Assembly (NCBI RefSeq): GCF_029542785.1
Contig: NC_083375.1
Location: forward strand, 186,001-250,000
DNA from: Malassezia japonica
Taxonomy: Eukaryota > Basidiomycota > Malasseziomycetes > Malasseziales > Malasseziaceae
Length of the DNA stretch: 64,000 bases
Direction of reading: 5' to 3'
Under the pieces are notes generated by a model. The model saw only the letters and a program-made list of their open reading frames with translations, had not been told where the DNA came from and did not search any database. Made by a program: the position numbers and the translations under genes. Below, piece by piece: positions 1-10,100 of this stretch (positions are counted from its first letter, which is position 1; the number at the start of each line of letters is the position of its first letter).

Positions 1-1
1 T

Positions 2-1156
2 GTTGAGAACCCCCCCGCGCCGCCGCCGCGGAGCCGCGCGCGCCGTGCGCCGCGCGTGCCGAAGGACGAGAGCGCGGACGGGCAGGAAGAGAATGATGAG
101 GCGGGAGACAAGGAGGACGTCGCGGCGCTGCACCGGACGCTCGCCGAGCGCGACGAGCGCATCGCCCAGCTCGAGGCGCAGCTCGAGAACGTCACCTCGT
201 CGCGCGACGACATGGTCGAGCGCAGCACCGACTGGCTCTCGGAGCGTGAGGAGCTCCGCAGCCAGACGCAGGAGCTCACGGCCAAGGCCGACGCGGAACG
301 CGAGCGTGCAGACGCCGCCGAAGAGCGCGTGCGCGAGCTGCGCAGGACGGCGGAAGAGAGCCGCCGTGCGATCATGCGCCTCTCGTCAAAGAAGCCGGAC
401 ACACCGCGCGAGGAGACGGAGCGCCACACGCGCCGCGCAAGCGTCGCATCGACGCTCACGGGCCGTGCGCTCTCGAGCCTCTCGTTCGAGGACCACGACG
501 AGAAGCCGCCGCTGCGTGGCCTGCGCCTGTCGAGCGGCAGCTCGGTAACGTCGCCGACGCCGCAGCAGGTCGAGACTATGCAGAAAGATGGCGCGCTGGA
601 AGACGCCGCACCGATCAAGACGCCCGAGCCGCAGCAAGAAGGCTTTGAAGACGCAAAAGAGGAGCCGGCGGAAGAGGGCGAGGGCGCGGGCGGCAGTACG
701 CTCACCGGCCTGTTTGGCAAGACATCGCTCCTGCGGCCGGCGTTTTTGATGCGCAAGCCCGCACCGGGCGAGGCCGCGCCAGAGGGCGAGGAGGGCGCGC
801 CAGAGTCGATCAGCAAGGCGGATCTCGATAAGGCGCACGCCGACCTCGCCGAACTGCGCACGCAGTTCACCATGCTCCAGGACCAGCTCACCGAGTCAAA
901 GGAGGCCGAGCAGGCGAGCGAGCAGCTGATCCGCTCGCTGCGCGAGTACATTGTGAACTCGCAAGGCGGCAACCTCGTCAAGGACGGCGAGCTCGATGGC
1001 GACGTCGGCGCACAGACCGTGGCAGAGAGCGTCGCACAGACCGAGGAGAGCGGCAAGGCGGGCGTGCTCGAAGACAAGCTCGCGGTGGACGAAAAGGCCG
1101 AGGCGGAAGAGGCGCAGGAGGACGCAGAAAAGGCCGAGGCCGAGACGACAGTGTAG
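2..1156 (+). CDS. Coiled-coil protein of unknown function, 3' part (5' end outside window)
   Basis: The frame is open from base 2 to a TAG at 1154-1156 (384 codons), with no ATG near its visible start, so the gene begins to the left of the window. The first 120 residues are a charged heptad-rich coiled coil (ERDERIAQLEAQLENV), followed by a Ser/Thr-rich linker (TGRALSSLSFEDHDEKPPL), an acidic stretch, a second coiled coil (DLAELRTQFTMLQDQL) and a very acidic Glu/Ala tail. No enzymatic motif is visible. The pattern suits a cytoskeletal or trafficking scaffold, but I do not recognise the family. A reverse-strand frame over 386-838 is Arg-rich and looks like a shadow of the GC-rich coding strand. 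Confidence 0.75.
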   Translation, partial: VENPPAPPPRSRARRAPRVPKDESADGQEENDEAGDKEDVAALHRTLAERDERIAQLEAQLENVTSSRDDMVERSTDWLSEREELRSQTQELTAKADAERERADAAEERVRELRRTAEESRRAIMRLSSKKPDTPREETERHTRRASVASTLTGRALSSLSFEDHDEKPPLRGLRLSSGSSVTSPTPQQVETMQKDGALEDAAPIKTPEPQQEGFEDAKEEPAEEGEGAGGSTLTGLFGKTSLLRPAFLMRKPAPGEAAPEGEEGAPESISKADLDKAHADLAELRTQFTMLQDQLTESKEAEQASEQLIRSLREYIVNSQGGNLVKDGELDGDVGAQTVAESVAQTEESGKAGVLEDKLAVDEKAEAEEAQEDAEKAEAETTV

Positions 1157-1518
1157 CGACTTGTTGCTTGTATAGGTTCGCCCAGCGAATAATCATACCA
1201 TATCAGCTAGGGAGTGGGACGGCTGGGCTATGTGCTTGGTTGTGCTGCTTGGTCGTGGTGCTTGGTCGTGGTACGTGGCCGTGGTGCTTGGCCGTAGTGT
1301 TTGGTTGTGGTGCTTGCTCGTGGTGTTTGCTCGTGCACCTTGCTCGTGTACCTTGCTCATACAACCATTTCGTGCTATATACTCGTAGAGCCGGCTCGTA
1401 CAACTTGTCGTGCTACTTCTTCCCTGACAATCAACCCCCACCCCCCTGCCCCTCCTATCGTTACTCCGCACTGCCTCTTATCTCCGTCACACGGGCCTCC
1501 ACTCTAGACGTTGGGAGG
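1157..1518. other. Intergenic region / promoter of the gamma-glutamyltransferase gene
   Basis: These 362 bases hold no convincing gene. The left part is the 3' flank of the coiled-coil gene. The middle (1234-1363) is a degenerate 13-bp tandem repeat. The right part (about 1440-1500) is a pyrimidine-rich tract, as often lies just upstream of fungal start codons. The reading frame of the downstream gene stays open across this region, but the translation is Cys/Leu-rich repeat product and is not credible protein. Confidence 0.7.
1234..1363. repeat. Degenerate 13-bp minisatellite, about 10 units
   Basis: Successive 13-mers related to GCTTGGTCGTGGT follow one another without gaps from 1234 to 1363 (for example at 1247-1259 and 1260-1272). 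Units drift toward CCTTGCTCGTGTA at the right end. The repeat lies in the promoter or 5' UTR of the gamma-glutamyltransferase gene. The 13-bp period is not a multiple of three, which fits noncoding DNA. Confidence 0.8.
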
Positions 1519-3388
1519 ATGGTGAGTAGCCTGCTGTATGCGCTGGTCCTGAGCGTCCTGGCGCTCGGCTCGTACCTGTATCCCACGCGGCATACACCGC
1601 ATGCACCGCATGGACCCAACAATGACGTGCCGATCTTTATGCGCGCGCCGTCGCAAGGCTACCCGCCGGCCTACCCCATGAACGGCACCCATGGCGCGGT
1701 GACGTGCGAAGTCGACGTGTGCTCGTTCGTCGGCACGTACCTGCTGGCCAAAGGCGGCTCGGCGACCGATGCGGTACGTATCCCTTTTCTCATCCAGGCG
1801 ACGGGCGCGTCGATCTGCGTCGGTGTCATGCATGCGTACCACTCTGGCATTGGCGGTGGCGGATTTGCGCTGGTCAAGACGAACCAGAGTGAGCCGATTA
1901 TGATCGACTACCGTGAAAAAGCGCCGCGGGGTGCGCACCAGGACATGTTTGTGGGCTTGCCGATCGAGGAAATGTACCATGGGTACGTCATGCGACTCAC
2001 ACAAGGGGTCTCTCGATTGCGGTCCCCGGCGAGATTCGCGGCTGGGAGGCGATGCACAAGCTGTATGGCAAGCTGCCGTGGGCGGACCTGATCATGCCGT
2101 CCGTAACGATCGCGCGCCGCGGTTTCCGCATCCCCCGCCAGCTCAAGATGGCGATGGACGTGCTGGACGGCCTCATTTGTAACGCGCCGCGCCTGAACGA
2201 GACGTACTGTGTGAACGGCAAGCCGAAGAGCGAGGGCGAGACGGTGCACCTCCCCGACCTTGCTGACACGCTCGAGGCGGTGGCGCGCGACGGCCCCGAC
2301 GCCTTTTACCGTGGCCCGATTGCCGAGCGGACCGTCGCCGCGGTGCAGGAGCGGGGCGGGTCGATGACGATGCAGGACATGGCCGAGTACAAGGTGCTGT
2401 ACCGTCCCGCACAGTCCATTCCGTATCGCAACAAGTACCGCGTATGGTCGACGTCTGTGCCGAGTTCTGGCGCCGTGGTCCTTTCTGCGCTGCGCACGCT
2501 CGAGCACTACCCCGAAAAAGCGTTCGAGAGCAACGACGTCTTGGCGACGCACCGCATGATCGAGGCGGTCAAGTTTGCGTATGGCGAACGTACGCGGTAC
2601 GGCGACCCCGCCTTCCTCAAGAACGTGACCGGCTACGAGGCCGAGGCGATCTCGGCAGCGGCCGGCGCGACGCGCTACAACAAGATTGACGACTTTGGGA
2701 CGCACCCTGTGTCGTACTACAATCCCGCACTGGAGGACAGCGGTGAGGACCACGGCACGTCGCACATCAATGCGGTGGATGCGAGCGGCATGGCGGTGAG
2801 CATCACCACCACCGTGAACCTCTGGTGGGGCAGCGCGGTCCAGACCGAGGACGGCATCCTGCTCAACGACGACATGGACGACTTTAGCACGCCCGGCACG
2901 CCGAACCAGTTTGGCTACGAGCCGTCGCGGGCGAACTATATCGAGCCGGGCAAGCGCCCGCTGTCGTCCATGTCGCCGATGATGGTCGAGGACCTGCACA
3001 CGGGCGAGCTGAAGCTCATTGCAGGCTCTGCTGGCGGCTCGCGCATCATTACCGCCAACCTGCAGATGGTATACAGCTACCTGTCGAGCGACGGGCGCGT
3101 GTCGATGCAAGAGGTCATCGACCGCCCCCGCTGGCACAACCAGCTGCTGCCGGACGTGACGTACTACGAGTACCACAGCCCGAACGTGCCGTCGCTGCCG
3201 GGCTTTAACAATGTGTACGTCGTCATTTATGCTAACGCAGGACCGTCGCCGCACTCACTGCGCTCGGCCACGACCCCGTGTGGTTCGAGCCGGGCTCGTC
3301 GGCCGCGCAGGCCATCCAGCGCGTCGGCCGCGCGTGGGTCACCGCTTCGGAGCTGCGGCAGCCCGAGGCGCGGGGCGGCGCATTTTAG
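1519..3388 (+). CDS. Gamma-glutamyltransferase (glutathione hydrolase)
   Basis: Four exons (1519-1773, 1798-1982, 2006-3214, 3241-3388) give 598 aa; introns are 24, 23 and 26 nt. Gamma-glutamyltransferases cleave the gamma-glutamyl bond of glutathione and its conjugates. An N-terminal hydrophobic segment (residues 5-20) suggests a signal anchor, so the catalytic part should be lumenal, vacuolar or extracellular. Diagnostic motifs are GGSATDA, HSGIGGGGFALV, SIAVPGEIRGWE, the autoprocessing site HGTSHINAVD with the expected nucleophile Thr, and GSAGGSRI near the C-terminus. Length matches the family (about 570-600). The start is the first ATG after the promoter repeat and sits directly before the membrane segment. 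Its stop overlaps that of the convergent rhomboid gene. Confidence 0.93.
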
Positions 3389-4194
3389 AGGCGGCGCAGG
3401 CGGCCAAAGGCGATGCCCGCCAGCAGGCCGCCAACATGCCCGACCGAGTCAATGTGGCTGCCGGGCCGGGGGTAGCTCGACGCATACAGCTCCCACGCCA
3501 GGATACCACCCACGCACACCCATGCCGGAATCGGCAGCGCAAAGTAGAGATAGAAGGTCGCTGCCGGCCGCATCGTCGCATACGCAGCCAACATCGCATA
3601 CACCGAGCCACTCGCACCCTGCGTCAGGCTGTACCGCTTGCGTGCCAGCGAGAAGCGGTCGCCGTGCAGCAGCGGATCGACGACGTACGGCCACGCAAGG
3701 CTCGCGAGCGACGCCGCGAGACCCGAGCCGATGTACAGCGTGAGCATCTGCGGCGCGCCAATCACTGGGAGCAGCGCAGGTGCGGTGAACGCAAAGGTGA
3801 GCATGTTGAAGCCAAAGTGCGCGAATTCTTGGTGGCTAAAGCTCGCCGTGAGGAGCGTCCACCAGCGCCCCGCGCGCAGGTTCGGCTCGCCGCTCGTAAA
3901 GTTGCTCATCATGAAGCGGTACATGCGGTTATCGCCGTTGCGCACCGCCTCGTCGCGCGCGTACCACCACAAAGCGTACACGCCCGCGTTCACGCCAAAG
4001 AGGCCGTACAAGATGTACTGGGGATTCGACGGTGCGCGGCGCACCGGGCGCGCTGTGCGAAGCGTGCGCGCCGAAAAAAACGCCGGCGAGAGCTTCCCAG
4101 GCATCGGCACTCTCTCCCTGCTGGGCGCCGCGAGCGGGCGACGCATAGCCGCGCGTGCGGCGGTCCCCAGCACGCCCTTCCCAAAAAGCAGCAT
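3385..4194 (-). CDS. PCP1: Mitochondrial rhomboid serine protease (PCP1/PARL type)
   Basis: Single exon of 269 aa. Rhomboid proteases cleave within membranes; the mitochondrial member processes cytochrome c peroxidase and the dynamin Mgm1 in yeast. The catalytic serine is in GASGSVYAM (about residue 200) and the catalytic histidine in [11 protein letters not shown] near the C-terminus. Several hydrophobic segments lie between, including a conserved [18 protein letters not shown] block. The first 50 residues are Arg/Ala/Ser-rich without acidic residues, as in a mitochondrial presequence. The stop codon overlaps the last bases of the convergent gamma-glutamyltransferase gene, and the start lies 70 bp from the divergent CCT7 start. 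No intron is needed. Confidence 0.9.
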   Translation of the reverse strand: MLLFGKGVLGTAARAAMRRPLAAPSRERVPMPGKLSPAFFSARTLRTARPVRRAPSNPQYILYGLFGVNAGVYALWWYARDEAVRNGDNRMYRFMMSNFTSGEPNLRAGRWWTLLTASFSHQEFAHFGFNMLTFAFTAPALLPVIGAPQMLTLYIGSGLAASLASLAWPYVVDPLLHGDRFSLARKRYSLTQGASGSVYAMLAAYATMRPAATFYLYFALPIPAWVCVGGILAWELYASSYPRPGSHIDSVGHVGGLLAGIAFGRLRRL

Positions 4195-4231
4195 GGTGCA
4201 CGTCCCAAGTCACGCCTCCACCGTTTTCGCT

Positions 4232-4237
4232 CACGTG
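4232..4237. promoter_or_regulatory. CACGTG palindrome in the PCP1/CCT7 divergent promoter
   Basis: CACGTG followed by AT lies in the 70-bp spacer between the two divergent start codons. This hexamer is the core site of basic helix-loop-helix factors such as Cbf1. It recurs in other short spacers in this window. Binding is inferred from sequence only. Confidence 0.4.
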
Positions 4238-4264
4238 ATCCTCCCACGCCTTTGTTCCGACACG

Positions 4265-5968
4265 ATGGCCGGCATGATGCGTGGCAATGGTGGTGGGCGT
4301 CTCGGCATGATGCAGCCGCCTGTGATTCTGTTGAAAGAAGGTACGGATACCTCGCAAGGTACCGGGCAGCTTCTGTCGAACATTGGTGCGTGTCTCTCGA
4401 TCGTCGCGTGCGTGTCGTCGACGTTGGGTCCGCGTGGCATGGACAAGATGATCGTCAACGACCGCGGCCAGGCGACGATTTCGAACGACGGCGCGACGAT
4501 TATGAAGCTCCTTGATATTGTGCACCCCGCTGCGCGTACGCTTGTGGATATTGCGCGTGCGCAGGATGCCGAAGTCGGCGACGGGACGACGTCGGTCGTT
4601 CTGCTTGCCGGCGAGCTGCTCAAAGAGAGCCGTCAGTTTATTGAGGAGGGCGTGTCGCCGCATGTTGTTGCCAAAGGCATTATGCGTGCGTCCGAGCTCG
4701 CGGTCGCCCGCGTGAAGGAGCTCGCGGTGCACATTGACAAAGGCAACCCCGAGGCGTTCAACGACCTGTTGCTCAAGTGCGCCGGCACGGCGATGTCGTC
4801 GAAGCTGATCGTGTCGCAGCGCCCCTTTTTTGCGCAGATGGCCGTGGACGCGGTGCAGGCGCTCGACCAGGAGGACCTGAACGAAAAGATGATTGGAATC
4901 AAGATGGTGCCCGGCGGTGCGATGCAGGACTCGCTCCTGATCCGCGGTGTGGCGTTCAAGAAGACGTTTGCGTACGCCGGCTTTGAGCAGCAGCCCAAGA
5001 GCTTTGTGAACCCCAAGATTCTCTGCTTGAATGTCGAGCTGGAGCTCAAGGCGGAGAAGGACAACGCCGAGGTGCGCATCAACGAGGTGAGCGAGTACCA
5101 GGCGATTGTCGACGCCGAGTGGTCCATCATCTACAACAAGCTCGAGGCGATCGTCGCGACCGGCGCCAAGGTCGTCCTCTCCAAGCTTCCGATCGGCGAC
5201 CTCGCGACGCAGTACTTTGCGGACCGCGACATTTTCTGCGCGGGCCGCGTGCCCCACGACGACCTGCAGCGCGTCGTGCAGGCGGTCGGCGGCTCGGTGC
5301 AGTCGACCGTGTCGGACATTGACGCGACGCGCCACCTTGGCTCGTGCGAGCAGTTTGAGGAGCGCCAGATCGGTGGCGAGCGCTTCAACATCTTTACGGG
5401 GTGCGTCGGCGCCAAGACGGCGACGATCGTGCTGCGTGGCGGCGCCGAGCAGCTCATCGCCGAGATTGAGCGCTCGCTCCACGACGCGATCATGATCGTC
5501 AAGCGCGCCGTGCAGAACAACGATGTGGTGGCCGGCGGCGGCGCGATCGAGATGGAGCTGTCCAAGCACCTGCGCGAGCACGCGCGGACCATCCAGGGCA
5601 AGCAGCAGCTGATCATTGCGGCGTACGCCAAGGCGCTCGAGTGCATTCCCCGGCAGCTCGCGGACAATGCGGGCTTTGACGCGACGGACCTCATGAACCA
5701 GCTGCGCATGCGCCACGCGCAGGGACACATCTGGGACGGCATTGACGTCACCACCGAGGGCGTCTCGGACAACATGCAAAAGTTTGTGTGGGAGCCGGCC
5801 TTGATCAAGATCAACGCCCTGAGCTCGTCCGCCGAGGCCGCGCGTGTGATCCTCAGCATCGACGAGACGATCAACGCGCAGCAGAGCGAAAAGCCGAACC
5901 CCGGCCCGCCCGCCCCGCCGGGCACCGCGCAGCGCGCGCTCCGCGGCGGCGGACTGCCCCGCCGCTAG
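4265..5968 (+). CDS. CCT7: T-complex protein 1 subunit eta (CCT7), cytosolic chaperonin
   Basis: Single exon, 567 aa, starting [14 protein letters not shown]/TRiC is the hetero-oligomeric cytosolic chaperonin that folds actin and tubulin; this is one ATPase subunit. The N-terminal [20 protein letters not shown] identifies the eta subunit. The group II chaperonin nucleotide-binding motifs [17 protein letters not shown] and [13 protein letters not shown] are intact, as is the C-terminal [11 protein letters not shown] region. Length is slightly above the usual 545-560 because of a Pro/Gly/Arg-rich tail ([18 protein letters not shown]). The start is the first ATG of the frame after the divergent promoter. 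The next gene on the same strand begins only 20 bp after the stop. Confidence 0.96.
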   Translation: MAGMMRGNGGGRLGMMQPPVILLKEGTDTSQGTGQLLSNIGACLSIVACVSSTLGPRGMDKMIVNDRGQATISNDGATIMKLLDIVHPAARTLVDIARAQDAEVGDGTTSVVLLAGELLKESRQFIEEGVSPHVVAKGIMRASELAVARVKELAVHIDKGNPEAFNDLLLKCAGTAMSSKLIVSQRPFFAQMAVDAVQALDQEDLNEKMIGIKMVPGGAMQDSLLIRGVAFKKTFAYAGFEQQPKSFVNPKILCLNVELELKAEKDNAEVRINEVSEYQAIVDAEWSIIYNKLEAIVATGAKVVLSKLPIGDLATQYFADRDIFCAGRVPHDDLQRVVQAVGGSVQSTVSDIDATRHLGSCEQFEERQIGGERFNIFTGCVGAKTATIVLRGGAEQLIAEIERSLHDAIMIVKRAVQNNDVVAGGGAIEMELSKHLREHARTIQGKQQLIIAAYAKALECIPRQLADNAGFDATDLMNQLRMRHAQGHIWDGIDVTTEGVSDNMQKFVWEPALIKINALSSSAEAARVILSIDETINAQQSEKPNPGPPAPPGTAQRALRGGGLPRR

Positions 5969-5988
5969 TTCGTAGCTTCCGCCTCCAC

Positions 5989-7143
5989 ATGCAGGCCATT
6001 GGCAGCAATGCACAAGGACAGCTCGGCGTAGGGCACTGCGAGGACTGCGTGGCGTGGGAGACGTGCAGGGTTTCCACTGGGGCGTTTGAGGGGCGCGTCG
6101 TGAGCGTCGCAAGCGCGAGTACGTGCACGGCGGTGTGGGCCGTCGGAGAGCGGCACCGCGTGTACGTCGCGGGCGAGTTGGGGGGATGGGGCTCGTCGGA
6201 CGTCTTTGCCGAGCTCCCGTACGATGCGTTGTGCGCCGCGGCAGGCGCTGACTCGTTCGAGGTGCGGCACATTGCGGCGGCATGGGACTGCCTCTATTTA
6301 GTCTTGGAGAAAAAAGATACCGATGTGATCCTCGCACTAGGCACGAGCAATGCGTTTGGGCAGCTCGGCGTCGCACGGCCCGAGGGATGGGTGCACCGCG
6401 TCGAGGTGTGTGCCGCCGAGCCGCTGTGGGCGAGCGCAGGCATACCGGACGTGCGCACGTTTCGCGTCACGGCACTGGCAGCCGGCGTGCGGCACGCGCT
6501 GGCCGTGCTGCAAGGCAGCCATACCGTGCTGCTTGGCTGGGGCGATGCGCGGCATGGGCAGCTTGGGCCACCACCCGAGCCGGTCGCGGTGCACGGCATG
6601 CGGCGGCGCATCCGGGAGCCGGCCGTGCTCTATACGTGGCAAGTGCCGACGGCCGTGCGCATCGCTGCCGGGATGCAGCACTCGGTCCTGGCCACCGACG
6701 CGGAGCTGTGGATGTTTGGCAGCGCACGGCACGGGCAGACGGACGCGCGCCGGTGCGTCCCCCCCGGCGCTGCGCCCCGCCTGCTTTGTGCGCCGGACGG
6801 CGTCGAAAAGGTGTGCGTATGCGCGCCGGCCTATCCGGCCTGCAACTGGCACACGTCGCTCGTACTCTGGCCGACGCTCGGCCACCTCGGCGCGTGCGGC
6901 GCGTCGCAGCACGACCAGATACCCCCCACGCCCTCGGTGCCGCATGGCGCGCGGCTGCGCAGCGGGAGCGAGCACAGCGTGCTCATCGCGCCTCCCTCGG
7001 TCATTGGCTGGGGCTGGAACGAGCACGGAAACCTGGGTGCCGGCCCCGAGTCGCTCCCCCCGCGCCCCCTCCTGGACGCGGCCGAGGCGTGGGCGGGGTA
7101 CGGCAACACGTATGTATCCTCGTCAAAAGAAGGCCTTTCATAG
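5989..7143 (+). CDS. RCC1-repeat (ATS1-like) beta-propeller protein
   Basis: Single exon, 384 aa. RCC1-like repeats recur along the protein: SNAQGQLGVG, TSNAFGQLGV, GDARHGQLGPP, SARHGQTDARR and GWNEHGNLGAGP, each about 50-60 residues after the last and spaced by segments such as AAGVRHALAV and AAGMQHSVLAT. Such propellers act as exchange-factor or adaptor modules; the size resembles the yeast ATS1/RCC1-like family rather than nuclear RCC1. The reading frame is open further upstream into CCT7, but ATG 5989 begins the first repeat immediately. It lies 20 bp downstream of the CCT7 stop. Its stop is 11 bp from the stop of the convergent large coiled-coil gene. Confidence 0.8.
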   Translation: MQAIGSNAQGQLGVGHCEDCVAWETCRVSTGAFEGRVVSVASASTCTAVWAVGERHRVYVAGELGGWGSSDVFAELPYDALCAAAGADSFEVRHIAAAWDCLYLVLEKKDTDVILALGTSNAFGQLGVARPEGWVHRVEVCAAEPLWASAGIPDVRTFRVTALAAGVRHALAVLQGSHTVLLGWGDARHGQLGPPPEPVAVHGMRRRIREPAVLYTWQVPTAVRIAAGMQHSVLATDAELWMFGSARHGQTDARRCVPPGAAPRLLCAPDGVEKVCVCAPAYPACNWHTSLVLWPTLGHLGACGASQHDQIPPTPSVPHGARLRSGSEHSVLIAPPSVIGWGWNEHGNLGAGPESLPPRPLLDAAEAWAGYGNTYVSSSKEGLS

Positions 7144-7154
7144 TATATACATGG

Positions 7155-10100
7155 CTACAAGAGACTGAGCCAGATCATACCCGCACGCGAGCGCTCGCGG
7201 AGGATGACCCACGGATAGGTCGGCGGCGCGCCGCCCTCCTCGTACGGCTGGACGGCCGGGACGTCGATCGTGGCATTGGCGCCGGCCATGACCGAGTCGA
7301 GCATCGCGGCGAGGAGCGAGTCTGGCTCGCGGGGTGCGACGCAGCGGCGCAGGATGCCGCGCGCGTGCTCCGACGTGCCCTCTGCCTCGAGCACCAGCGT
7401 GCCGTTCCAGCCGTGGTGCGCGTCGTAGGGCGACTCTTCGTACTCGGCCGCATCCGACGGCGGGACGTCAATCGTGAGGGCGGCGCGGTAGAGCCACTTG
7501 GACACGCGGTACAGCTGCCCGTTCGCGCCGAGCGTCTCGACATTGTCGCGCACGAGCTGCATCGAGTGCACAATCTCGGCGCGCCACGGGAGCAGGTCGA
7601 GGTACAGTACCGGAGAGTTGCCCGAGTAGCGCACAACGCCGTGGTAATACGTCGGGGGATACAGGAGCAGGTTGAGGAACGACGGCAGGTGGCCGATCGG
7701 GTCGTGCTTCGACGCAAGCGGGACAAAGCCCTCGCCGTTAAAGATGTAGCGCCCGTCGTTGTACTGGTCGACCTTGGCGACGTTCAGCGCCATGTCGCCG
7801 CGGTGCAAGAAGCGCCAGATGCCCGCAATGAACAGCTCGCGCTCGGTGCGCTGCAGCTCGGTGCTGTACACCTCGGACGTGCTCTTGTCCTCGGGCGCCC
7901 ACACCTTGAACAGCGAGACGCGCCCGGGGGTGTAGGGGCGCTGAATCGCGACACGGCGCAGCCCTTGCGGGGTGGGCAGCGTCAGCACGCCGTCCCACGC
8001 CGGCGCGCGCCCGGTCGGCGTGCTCGCGTCCGGCGCCATGCGCACGCGCGCAAGCACCTTGGAGTACGCACGCAGACTCGTGCGCGCCAGGCGGGGGATG
8101 CGGCGGTCGAGGCGGTGGCCCTCGGCGAGGTACGCCTGGCCCACCGCGCGGTACTCGTCCTTGAGGATCGAGCACAGGAGGAACGCCTCGCAGTCGTACA
8201 GCGTGAGCGGCAGCGGGTCCGCCGCGTCCGGCCACGCGACGTACCCTGCCGGGCCGAGGAACCGCTCAAGGACCACGGTGAGCGCCGCGCCGCCCGTGAG
8301 CGTGCGGCGCAGCGAGCGCGAGGTCTCGGCCAGGCGGCGGATATCGCCAAAGTCGAGCGCGGCGACAATCGCGTCGACAATGTACGGCGACGCGGCAAAC
8401 ACCCGCTCGCCGTCCGACTCGCCAGTCGGCGCCTCGACAAACTTTTCCGTGTCCGCCAGGCCGTGGATGCAGAAGCCGGGGAAGTACTTTACTGCGCCAT
8501 CGCGGTAGGGGCCGGCGGGGCGCACCATCCAGTCCTCGTCGCCCGCGACCGAGTGGTCGAGCGAGCCGGCAGACTGCACCGCGTCGGCCGCGCTGCGCAG
8601 CACGCCGTAGATCCCGTGCACGCTGCTCCGCGCGAGGTACGACATGGCAGATTCGGCGGACACAGGCGTCTCGACCGGGCCGGTGCGCGGCACGCCCTCG
8701 TCGATCACCGCATTGAACCACGGGAGCTCGGGGTGCGGCCGCACCCCCTGCGAGTCGCTCACACGCAGGGGGTCGGGGTCGGCAAAGCGCAGCGACGGGC
8801 CGATACCCCCCTCCTTCTCGTCGGCGCGCGCGAGGATGCCTTGCAGGCCAGACGTCGCGCTCTTCGACACGACCTGCAGCTTCTTGGTCACAAGCTCGGA
8901 GAGGTTTGTCTCGGACTCGGCGTCGTCCGCGTTGGTCGACGTTGCGTCGGACGCGGCGATCGACGACTCGGCGTCGTCGTCCACCGACAGCTCCTCCTGG
9001 CGGCGGCCGCGCGCGCGCGACACGCGGTCCTCGTCCTCCGCCTCGCGCTTTGCGCGTTTTAGCGCCTTTTCTTCGATCTGGACGCGCTGCTGCTCGAGGT
9101 GCTCGCGCTCGGCGGCGGCGCGCGCCGCCGCCTCCTTCGCCGCGCGCTCCTCTGCCTCTTTGCGCTCGCGCTCGATGCGGCGCATGCGCTCGATACGCTC
9201 CTTCTTTTCGCGCTCCTCGCGCGCAAGGCGCTCTTTGCGCTCGCGCTCCTCGCGCACGATGCGCTCCCGGCGCGCCTGCTCCTCCTTGGCGAAGCGCTCT
9301 TTGCGCTCCTGTTCTTCGCGCGCGAGGCGCTCTTTGCGCTCCTGCTCGACCTTGAGCGCACGCTCTTTGCGCTCCTGCTCCTCCTTGGCGAGGCGCTCTT
9401 TGCGCTCCTGCTCCTCCTTGGCGAGGCGCTCCTTGCGCTCCTGCTCCTCCTTGGTAGCGCGCGCGAGGCGCTCCTGGCGTGCGGCCTCGGCGAGCGCCGC
9501 GGCCTCGAGGCGCGCCACGCGCTCCGACTCGGCCTTTTCGCGCGCGGCCTTTTCTGCCTCGAGCTGCGCGAGGCGGCGTGCCTCTTTTTCCTTTTCTTCG
9601 CGCTCGCGGCGCGCTTGTTCTTTCGCGCGCGCCGCTTCTGCCTCGCGGTTCTCGCGCTCGAGGCGCGCGGCCTCGGCGAGGCGCGCCGCTTCGCGCTCGG
9701 CGGCTTCGCGCTCGGCCTTGGCCGCCGCCTCGCGCTTCGCCGTTTCAACGCGCTCCTGCTCGAGGCGCATTTCCGTCTCGATACGCACGCGCTCCGCCTC
9801 GATGCGTGCCGCCTCTGCGGCCTCTTCGTCACGCGCACGCTCCTCGGCCTCGCGCTGCGCACGCGCCGCGGCCTCGGCCTCTTGGGCGGCACGCACCTTG
9901 GCCTCGGTCGCCTCCTGGACGGCGAGTAGGCGCGCGGCTTCGGCCTCGCGTGCCTCGCGCTCCTTGCGCTCCTTGGCCTCGCGCGCCTCGCGCGCCTTGC
10001 GTTCTTCGGCCTCGCGCGCCTCGCGCTCCTTGCGCTCCTGTTCTTCGCGCTCTTTGCGCTCGCGCAGGATTCTGCGCTTGCGCTCGGCGATCTCTTGCTG

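Noticed and set aside
1168..1518. N-terminal extension of gamma-glutamyltransferase through the 13-bp repeat
   Set aside because: The extension encodes low-complexity Cys/Leu/Val sequence produced by the repeat and lacks an ATG near a sensible position. The ATG at 1519 leads directly into a signal anchor.
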